A stretch of 29,587 nt of DNA from Haemophilus parahaemolyticus (lineage in GTDB: Bacteria; Pseudomonadota; Gammaproteobacteria; Enterobacterales; Pasteurellaceae), in assembly GCF_002015035.1 (NCBI RefSeq), contig NZ_MUXY01000015.1, positions 1 to 29,587 of the forward strand, read 5' to 3'. Positions 23,651 through 29,587 of the stretch are shown piece after piece. Position 1 is the stretch's first letter, and every line of letters begins with the position of its first letter. A program made the translations under genes and the position numbers. The notes beneath the pieces were generated by a model that worked only from the letters and a program-made list of their open reading frames with translations, was not told the origin of the DNA and ran no database searches.

Positions 23651-24209
23651 TATTTGATCTTTCCTCTAATGATTTACCATTAGCAGCATCCGCAGCTTTT
23701 TGTGTTCGTGGGCTTAAACCGACTTCAACGGTAACGGTTTTATCCGCTTTATTCACATCCGTTTTAGTCACAATAACGCCTTTTAATAAGGCATTGGCTT
23801 GTGTTTTTACCATTTCGGCATAGCTTTCCACCGCTTCACGGATCACTTTTTTATCGCCATTCTCATTAGAAGTTTTCGATTTTTCTAAATTATCTAACAC
23901 TTCTTCTGTCGTTACTTGTTCACTAAAGAATTTAGTAATATTGCCTTTTGCACGCATCGTGGCTTTTTGTGTAGCAATACGAATATCTTTTGCATCACCA
24001 ATTTCAAGTTCAGCAGAAGCTGTAGAACGCAAACGAACAAATTGCCCATTTTCATCAGTTTCATACACCACACCTGTAATACTATCGGTTGCTTTTTGTG
24101 TGGCTTCCGCTTGGCTTAATACTTTCGTTGATTGGGGTTCAGTCGCCAAACTAAATGGAGAGATAGCCACTAGACTTAATGCACTTAATGTAAAAAACAT
24201 TTTTTTCAT
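23607..24209 (-). CDS. Exported LPP20-like protein, 200 residues
   Basis: Signal peptide MKKMFFTLSALSLVAISPFS, cleaved after LA before TEPQS. The body resembles LPP20-type domains: an Ala-rich helix (AKDIRIATQKATMRAKGNIT), then KFFSEQVTTEEVLDNLEKS, a second helix (VIREAVESYAEMVKTQANAL) and the strand pattern LKGVIVTKTDVNKADKTVTV. The C-terminus is a polar tail (NGKSLEERSNNENETTKIKN) that overlaps the next gene by 44 bases, an unusually long overlap. AAGGA precedes the ATG, which is nine bases after the 352-residue gene. Periplasmic location is likely; function unknown. Confidence 0.75.
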   Translation of the reverse strand: MKKMFFTLSALSLVAISPFSLATEPQSTKVLSQAEATQKATDSITGVVYETDENGQFVRLRSTASAELEIGDAKDIRIATQKATMRAKGNITKFFSEQVTTEEVLDNLEKSKTSNENGDKKVIREAVESYAEMVKTQANALLKGVIVTKTDVNKADKTVTVEVGLSPRTQKAADAANGKSLEERSNNENETTKIKNYDNF

Positions 24210-24218
24210 AAAAAATCC

Positions 24219-25277
24219 TTAATTTTTAACAAATGTTAATTTAACTTTTCCACCATCGTTAAGTTCATCTAAAATGTCCTTAGATAAGCTCAAGAAAATT
24301 TTTCCCTCTGATTCACCTGTATAAAATGTAATGTTTTTATCACTAACTTCTGGTTTAAATCCTCTCTTTGAAATCATACTATAGATTGTGTACAGGTAAT
24401 ATTCATTCGCTTTATTCGCTTCTATTTGATAACCATTGCCATCGCTAGATGACTGATAAAATTCAAGGGATTGAAGCTCAATACCATCTCGATCTTCTAA
24501 TAAAACACGAAGCCCAACATTTCCCGCTTTATCTAATTTATTTTTTAAGAGTGCTAGTTTTTCTTCATTTACATTAGCCTTATTAAGGCTTTGTTCTTTT
24601 GCAGTAGCAATATCAGTGCTTGTTAACGACACACTTTTTCCATCATCATCTTTTAAAGCCATAAAGATTTTTCGCATATTTTTTGAATATGCTTTATCAA
24701 TGGTTACTTTAAAAGGCAACTCAAAGATTTTATTACCATTATTGCCTTTTTTACCTTTCACCTCTGTCAAAGTGGTTGAAGTGAGTTCAATTTTGGCAAT
24801 GGTGTTATCACTTGCTGCCTTAATGATTAAATCATCAATCAACTGTTCAAAACTGACTTCTTTCGGCTCATCGGCTTGTGTAGATTGTTTATCCGTTTTC
24901 GCATTCTCTGCTTTTTCGGTTGAGGCGACTTTAAATTCCATACTTGGCTCATTGGCTTTTAGTTTTTCTACGAGTTTATCGCTGTCTAAATCCACTGAAA
25001 CTGTGGTATGGAATAAACCTTCTTTTTGTTCTTCAGAAATTGTCGAAACATTGCTGACATAAACATTTGAGTAACTTAATACTTTCTGGCTAATCGTTTC
25101 ATCATTCAGTGTTTCTTTGCTTACTAAAAATTCACCTACCGTTGTATTAACAGCATTATTGATCGCATTTTGCTTGGCAATCTCTGCTGTTTCCCCTGTC
25201 CCAGAGCCTTCCACTACAACCGCCTGAGCCAGTGATGAAATACCGAATAAACCTGTTAAAAGCAGTTTATATTTCAT
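24219..25277 (-). CDS. Exported protein with FlgT-N/LPP20-like domain, first gene of the cluster
   Basis: 352 residues. Signal peptide MKYKLLLTGLFGISSLAQA, cleaved before VVVEGSG. The N-terminal domain (about 20-110) has GSGTGETAEIAKQNAINNAV, then TTVGEFLVSKETLN, VLSYSNVYV and TTVSVDLD, matching the 339-residue paralogue at 22086-23105. A Lys/Glu/Thr-rich linker (about 113-145) separates it from a C-terminal domain with ITFYTGESEGKIFLSLS. AGAGGA gives a good ribosome site for the ATG at 25277. It is divergent from the adhesin gene with 160 bases between the start codons, so its promoter shares that region. No enzyme motif is seen. Confidence 0.78.
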   Translation of the reverse strand: MKYKLLLTGLFGISSLAQAVVVEGSGTGETAEIAKQNAINNAVNTTVGEFLVSKETLNDETISQKVLSYSNVYVSNVSTISEEQKEGLFHTTVSVDLDSDKLVEKLKANEPSMEFKVASTEKAENAKTDKQSTQADEPKEVSFEQLIDDLIIKAASDNTIAKIELTSTTLTEVKGKKGNNGNKIFELPFKVTIDKAYSKNMRKIFMALKDDDGKSVSLTSTDIATAKEQSLNKANVNEEKLALLKNKLDKAGNVGLRVLLEDRDGIELQSLEFYQSSSDGNGYQIEANKANEYYLYTIYSMISKRGFKPEVSDKNITFYTGESEGKIFLSLSKDILDELNDGGKVKLTFVKN

Positions 25278-25339
25278 TTGAGTTTTCCTCTTTAGTTAAT
25301 ACCAATGAAATCTTTTGGAAATTTTTTCGTTTCTTTTTG

Positions 25340-25356
25340 ATGAATATAGTATTCAT
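25340..25356. promoter_or_regulatory. 17-bp perfect inverted repeat in the divergent adhesin promoter region
   Basis: ATGAATA-TAG-TATTCAT is perfectly symmetric. It overlaps a possible plus-strand -35 (TTGATG, 25337-25342; -10 near TAGCAT, 25361-25366) and, on the minus strand, a TATATT -10. It is well placed to control both directions. Confidence 0.5.
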
Positions 25357-25437
25357 ATGTTAGCATAAAAGACCGCATTTCAGTCAATACACGCTGAAAA
25401 ATAAATCGGTATTTTTTCTTATCAAAGGTCAAAAAGT

Positions 25438-28400
25438 ATGAATAAAATCTACAAAGTGGTTAAAAACCAATCAGGCAAGCAAATAGTTGCCTCCGAACTA
25501 GCCAAAGGCAAATCTAAAGGCATCGTTTCATCTTTGATGGCTATCGTATTTGCTGGTGCTATTTCTGCATCTGCAATTGCTGCGCCAACTTTGGTTGAAG
25601 ATGGTCTTATTGCGCCAAATTCAAAGCAAGCCGTGAATGGCGGTCAAATTTCACAATTAGAACAAACGCTTTATACAAGTGTGGTTCAATCAGTGAATAC
25701 AAAAAAAGTGGCTGAACAAGCGTTAAATTCAGCGAACGCATTAAATACACAAATTAGTGCTATGGGTCAAACTGTAACAGCAAATACAAATACAGCGACC
25801 TCTGCTAAAAATACCGCCGAAAGCGCAAAAGCAACAGCGGATAACGCACAATCAACCGCTCGTCAAGCACAAACTACGGCTAATTCAGCAAATCAATTAG
25901 CAACCAATGCCAATGCAACTGCACAATCAGCAAGTCGTAATGCAACAACAGCATTAAGCACAGCTAACACAGCAAATCAAAATGCAACTGATGCAAAAGC
26001 GGTGGCAGGTCAAGCACAAACGACGGCTAATGCAGCAAGTGCAACTGCACAGAAAGCATCAAGTGATGTGGTTGCGGTAACTCGTAACGTGAACAGTTTA
26101 ACTAACACTGTAAGTGATAACCAAAAATCGTTAACAGCTGAAATTGGTAAAGTGTCATCTCGTGTTGATGCTATTTCTACACAGGCAAGCCAAGCTAAAA
26201 CAACGGCTGATAGTGCATTAAACAAAGCAAATACGCTTGAAACATCTATTGGTGAATTACGCACAGCTATCACAGGCGTGGGTAATAACGCCGAAGCGGT
26301 TGCTTTAGCAAGTGAAGCAAAACAAACTGCTCAAGCGGCAAATGCAAACGTAAACAGTGCATTATCTCGTGTAGAAACGATTGAAAGCAAAGTAACAGGC
26401 TTAACTTCTGATGTTGCAAAAACTAATGGCAATGTAACTGAATTATCTAACCGTGTAACTACTGCTCAATCTACCGCAAATGAAGCCCAAAATGCGGTTG
26501 TGTCACTTTCATCAAATCTTGATGGTGTAAAAGGTGATGTAGCAACTTTAGGCGGACGTGTTACAACAGCTGAACAAACAGCAAATCAAGCCTTAACTAA
26601 AGCGAATACGATTGATGCAGTAAAAGCGAACGCGGACAAAGCCGCAAATGATGTGACTAACTTAGGTGCAACAGTCTCCAGCTTAAAAAACAGCGTAGAT
26701 AACTTAAATGCGGTAACATATTCAACCGCAGCAAAAGACACCGTGAATTTAGGTACCAATGTTCGTGTAACAGGTGTAGCCGATGGTGTGATTGGTGCAG
26801 ATAGTGCCGATGCGGTGAATGGAAAACAGTTGTCTGAAACGAATGCGCGTGTAAGTCAAAGCGAAAAAAATATTGAAGGATTAAATACTTCTGTTTCTGA
26901 GTTAAATAAATCAGTAACTCGCGTTAATGATGCAACACAAGCTGCGGTTGATCGTGTAAATGATGTTGAAACCTCATTAAAATCAGCGGTGCAAGATTTA
27001 ACTAACGGTCAAAAATTAACAGATGGCGAAGTTAATAAACTTGCTACGGCGGTTATTGGCGTTCAAACAAACGTTGAAAAAGTAAAAGAATCTGTTACAT
27101 CAGTTGAAAATAGTGTTGTTGAAGCACAAAAAACAGCAACACAAGCTCTTGAGTTAGCTCGATTAAATACAGGCTCAAGTGCAGAGGTTAGTCAGAACGC
27201 GATTAATGCTGCCAGTGAGGCAAAAGCATTGGCTCAATCAGCCAACTCAAATGCAACTCGTGCATTAAATACAGCGACAAGCGCATTAAGTACAATTAAT
27301 GATGTTCAATCTGAATTTGTAACAGTTAAAAATACTGCTGATGCTGCAAGCCAACGTAGTGATTTAGCTATGCAAAATGCAAATACAGCTCAAAATACAG
27401 CTAATTTAGCGGTTCGTAACTCAAACAACGCAGAAAGCATTGCAAATGCAGCTAAAACCACAGCTGAAACAGCTATTCGTAGCACAACCACCGCAGGTCA
27501 AACCGCCGACCGTGCGCAAGCCACAGCAACGCGCGCATCAACTACCGCTTTACAAGCAAGTATTACCGCTGGCAATGCAGAGCAGTTAGCTCAAGAGGCA
27601 AAAGAAAAAGCGGAGAAAGCACAAACTGGTTTAGTGACTGCAAATGCGGAAATTGCAAAAGTATCAGCAAATCAAACCGCTTTAACCGAAAAAACGAATG
27701 CAAATGAGCAAGCGATTAACGGTTTAACAGGGCGTGTTGCGAACGTTGAAACAGCTGTACAAGCCGTACAAGGAAAAGCGGATAACGCTGTTACGCAATC
27801 AACCGAAGCAAAAGCAACCGCAGAGCAAGCGAATAACAATGCCTCACAAGCAAAAGCAGATGCACAAACCGCATTAAATACAGCAAATACGGCAAACGTG
27901 AATGCGAATAGCGCATTGACTCAAGCACAAAGTGCGGTTAAAACAGTGCAAGATAATACTGCACTTGCAAACCAAGCGATTACCAAAGCAGAAAGTGCAG
28001 AGCGTACCGCAACTAATGTACAAACAGTTGCAAGTGAGGCAAAAACCAATGCCGATACTGCTATTGAGCGAGCAACCCTTGCTAACATGCAATCAGCTCA
28101 AGCATTAAATCAAGCTAATACCGCAGTTGATACCGCAACAAAAGCGGAAACCGCAGCTAACCAAGCAACATTGGTAAGCCAACAAGCGGTAGAAAAAAGC
28201 GATCAATCTGCAAATACAGCACAACAGGCTTTAACTGTTGCACAAAATGCTGATGCTCAAGCGACAGCAGCAAATGTCAACGCAACTAAAGCAACAGAAA
28301 GTGCAACGCAGGCTTTAACGCAAGCAGCAACGGCTAACCAGTTAGCAACCACCGCAGACGGCAATGCAAAACAAGCGCAAGCACAAGCAACAAGTGCAAG

Positions 28401-29442
28401 CAATCTTGCAACAACAGCAAAAGCCAATGCAGATAAAGCAATGGGAGATGCAACCAAAGCAATAGCTGATGCACATCAAGCGGTGACAACAGCGAATACT
28501 GCGAACGATAAAGCTGACAACGCCGTATCAGCCTCACAACAAGCGGTGCAAAAAGTGGATTTAGTGGAAGTTCAAGTGAAAAAACACGACACGCAAATCA
28601 ATGCCGTGCAAACTTCTTTAGCAGAAACGGCTAAAAAAGCAGAGCAAGCGGAATTGATTGGTGTTCAAGCGCGCAACGCAAGCGAAAACGCGGCATCTCA
28701 AGCCGAATCTGCTTCAAACCGCGTAACAACCCTTGAGCAACGTGCGGTGCAATACAATGCGGATAAATCTGCGGTATCGGTAAACAATGCAACCTTAAAC
28801 GATCTCGCAGACGGTGAAGTCAGTGCAACCTCTACTCAAGCGGTGACAGGTAAACAACTTCATGCAACCGAGCAAAAAGTGGAAAGAGTGGTGAAAGAGC
28901 AATTAGTACCAGTGCAAAAACAAGTGGCTGATACGAAAGCAGAAGTGGCAAGTAATAAAGCTGAAATCACCACCAATAAAGCTAATATTGCGAAAAACAC
29001 GCAACGTATGGGGCAGGTTGTTGAAGTGGTGAATGCTCAAACTACACGTATTAACGAAAACACGCGTATTGTTCAAGCTCAAGCAGAACGCATTACTCGT
29101 AATACTCAAGCAATTAATGAGAACCGTCAAGCGATTAATGAGAATCGTCAAGCGATTACACAAAATAGCCGTCGTATCGACAACCTTGAGCAACAAAGCC
29201 ATAAAGACCGTCGTCAAGTACGAGCAGGTGTGGCAGGTGCAATGGCGATGACTCAAATTACGCCAGTTCAAGGTAAAACCTTTACTATTGGTGCAGGTGT
29301 AGGTACATATCGCGGTGAAACAGCGGTTGCGGTGGGTGTGAAATACGCGCCTAAACCAAATGTTGTGATTAGTCTTTCAGGCTCTGCGGATTCTCGTGGA
29401 GGCTTTGGGGCAGCAACTGGGGTAAGTTTAGGGCTTAATTAG
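25438..29442 (+). CDS. Trimeric autotransporter adhesin (YadA-type, type Vc)
   Basis: 1334-residue surface fibre that trimerises and inserts its C-terminus into the outer membrane. It begins with an extended signal peptide (ESPR type, MNKIYKVVKNQSGKQIVASE...), cleaved near residue 48 (SASAIA-APT). Residues about 62-70 (SKQAVNGGQ), 454-465 (ADSADAVNGKQL) and 1132-1141 (STQAVTGKQL) are YadA neck-type motifs. Between them are very long Ala/Thr/Asn/Gln-rich stretches (typical NTANxAxxAxxxA) with heptad character, so the stalk is almost all coiled coil. A short beta-like insert precedes the second neck (TYSTAAKDTVNLGTNVRVTG). The membrane anchor is residues 1257-1334, with the usual VRAGVAGAMAMTQI and a final aromatic-poor end (GVSLGLN). 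No globular YadA-head repeats or Trp-rich heads are seen. The gene is unbroken and contains two exact uptake sequences. Confidence 0.93.
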   Translation: MNKIYKVVKNQSGKQIVASELAKGKSKGIVSSLMAIVFAGAISASAIAAPTLVEDGLIAPNSKQAVNGGQISQLEQTLYTSVVQSVNTKKVAEQALNSANALNTQISAMGQTVTANTNTATSAKNTAESAKATADNAQSTARQAQTTANSANQLATNANATAQSASRNATTALSTANTANQNATDAKAVAGQAQTTANAASATAQKASSDVVAVTRNVNSLTNTVSDNQKSLTAEIGKVSSRVDAISTQASQAKTTADSALNKANTLETSIGELRTAITGVGNNAEAVALASEAKQTAQAANANVNSALSRVETIESKVTGLTSDVAKTNGNVTELSNRVTTAQSTANEAQNAVVSLSSNLDGVKGDVATLGGRVTTAEQTANQALTKANTIDAVKANADKAANDVTNLGATVSSLKNSVDNLNAVTYSTAAKDTVNLGTNVRVTGVADGVIGADSADAVNGKQLSETNARVSQSEKNIEGLNTSVSELNKSVTRVNDATQAAVDRVNDVETSLKSAVQDLTNGQKLTDGEVNKLATAVIGVQTNVEKVKESVTSVENSVVEAQKTATQALELARLNTGSSAEVSQNAINAASEAKALAQSANSNATRALNTATSALSTINDVQSEFVTVKNTADAASQRSDLAMQNANTAQNTANLAVRNSNNAESIANAAKTTAETAIRSTTTAGQTADRAQATATRASTTALQASITAGNAEQLAQEAKEKAEKAQTGLVTANAEIAKVSANQTALTEKTNANEQAINGLTGRVANVETAVQAVQGKADNAVTQSTEAKATAEQANNNASQAKADAQTALNTANTANVNANSALTQAQSAVKTVQDNTALANQAITKAESAERTATNVQTVASEAKTNADTAIERATLANMQSAQALNQANTAVDTATKAETAANQATLVSQQAVEKSDQSANTAQQALTVAQNADAQATAANVNATKATESATQALTQAATANQLATTADGNAKQAQAQATSASNLATTAKANADKAMGDATKAIADAHQAVTTANTANDKADNAVSASQQAVQKVDLVEVQVKKHDTQINAVQTSLAETAKKAEQAELIGVQARNASENAASQAESASNRVTTLEQRAVQYNADKSAVSVNNATLNDLADGEVSATSTQAVTGKQLHATEQKVERVVKEQLVPVQKQVADTKAEVASNKAEITTNKANIAKNTQRMGQVVEVVNAQTTRINENTRIVQAQAERITRNTQAINENRQAINENRQAITQNSRRIDNLEQQSHKDRRQVRAGVAGAMAMTQITPVQGKTFTIGAGVGTYRGETAVAVGVKYAPKPNVVISLSGSADSRGGFGAATGVSLGLN
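29107..29169 (+). repeat. Tandem 21-bp (one-heptad) repeats in the adhesin stalk
   Basis: Three consecutive 21-base units encode QAINENR, QAINENR and QAITQNS. The first two units differ at only two silent positions. Each unit is one coiled-coil heptad, so gain or loss by slippage would keep frame and register, changing only stalk length just before the membrane anchor. Confidence 0.75.
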
Positions 29443-29470
29443 CCCGAAATTATCCTGATTTTTTACTATC

Positions 29471-29508
29471 AAAAGCATCTTTTAGCATTGCTGGAAGATG
29501 CTTTTTTA
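29471..29508 (+). terminator. Terminator of the adhesin gene
   Basis: AAAAGCATCTT and AAGATGCTTTT form an 11-bp stem (29471-29481 with 29495-29505), followed by further T residues. It lies 28 bases after the stop codon. Nothing recognisable follows to the window end. Confidence 0.9.
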
Positions 29509-29587
29509 GTTTTAGATTTTTTGTTTATTAAGCAATTAAACAAACTATTATAAAAATCTTCCCTCAATAAATGATCTGCACCCCAAA

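Noticed and set aside
25278..25437. Phase-variable simple repeat upstream of the adhesin
   Set aside because: Only short T-runs of five or six bases are present, with no tetranucleotide or long homopolymer tract of the kind known to vary in Pasteurellaceae.
28257..28537. Antisense frames within the adhesin stalk
   Set aside because: They arise from the repetitive GCA/ACA-rich codons read in reverse (Ala/Val/Leu-only products) and have no start signals.

Overview
The window is a chromosomal segment from a member of the Pasteurellaceae. The gene content points to that family (mglBAC, lolC next to a D-2-hydroxyacid dehydrogenase, gltX divergent from tRNA-Val, an ESPR-type trimeric autotransporter). 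So do scattered copies of the DNA-uptake word ACAAGCGGT, followed by C in several copies, rather than the Haemophilus influenzae form AAGTGCGGT. That word is typical of the Actinobacillus pleuropneumoniae / Mannheimia / Bibersteinia / [H.] ducreyi branch. I cannot name the species from sequence alone.

Layout. (1) 1-6.06 kb, minus strand: lolC (lipoprotein release), a D-2-hydroxyacid dehydrogenase, and the galactose ABC operon mglB-mglA-mglC with a CRP-type promoter. (2) 6.27-12.14 kb, plus strand: a periplasmic RNase T2, a hairpin-rich repeat element, sprT, ndh, a sucrose-family PTS EIIBC with a CRP site and a LacI-type operator, and a pqiA-like gene without pqiB beside it. (3) 12.33-15.35 kb: mltA (minus), initiator tRNA-fMet, xseA. 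(4) 15.4-16.9 kb: a 41-bp palindrome holding two inverted DnaA boxes, tRNA-Leu(CAA), and a decayed P4-type integrase preceded by helically phased repeats and a 13-bp inverted repeat, which looks like the scar of an integrated element. (5) 16.88-19.15 kb: four identical tRNA-Val(UAC) genes (minus), gltX (plus), tRNA-Ala(GGC). (6) 19.15-25.3 kb: an accessory region, AT-rich and poor in uptake sequences, with a transposase remnant, a small XRE regulator, an unknown gene behind a palindromic promoter and terminator, and a seven-gene minus-strand cluster of mostly exported proteins. (7) 25.44-29.44 kb: a 1334-residue trimeric autotransporter adhesin, almost entirely coiled coil, divergent from that cluster.

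How the genes work together. The housekeeping part covers envelope maintenance (LolC, MltA, PqiA-like), sugar uptake (Mgl, PTS), respiration (Ndh) and translation (GltX, tRNAs). The most interesting unit is 20.5-29.4 kb. A trimeric autotransporter shares a 160-bp divergent promoter region, containing a perfect 17-bp inverted repeat, with a tightly packed set of small periplasmic proteins. At least two, and perhaps four, of these share a domain resembling the FlgT N-terminal / LPP20 type. I infer that they form an adhesin-associated periplasmic or outer-membrane assembly module. No function for them can be read directly from the sequence.
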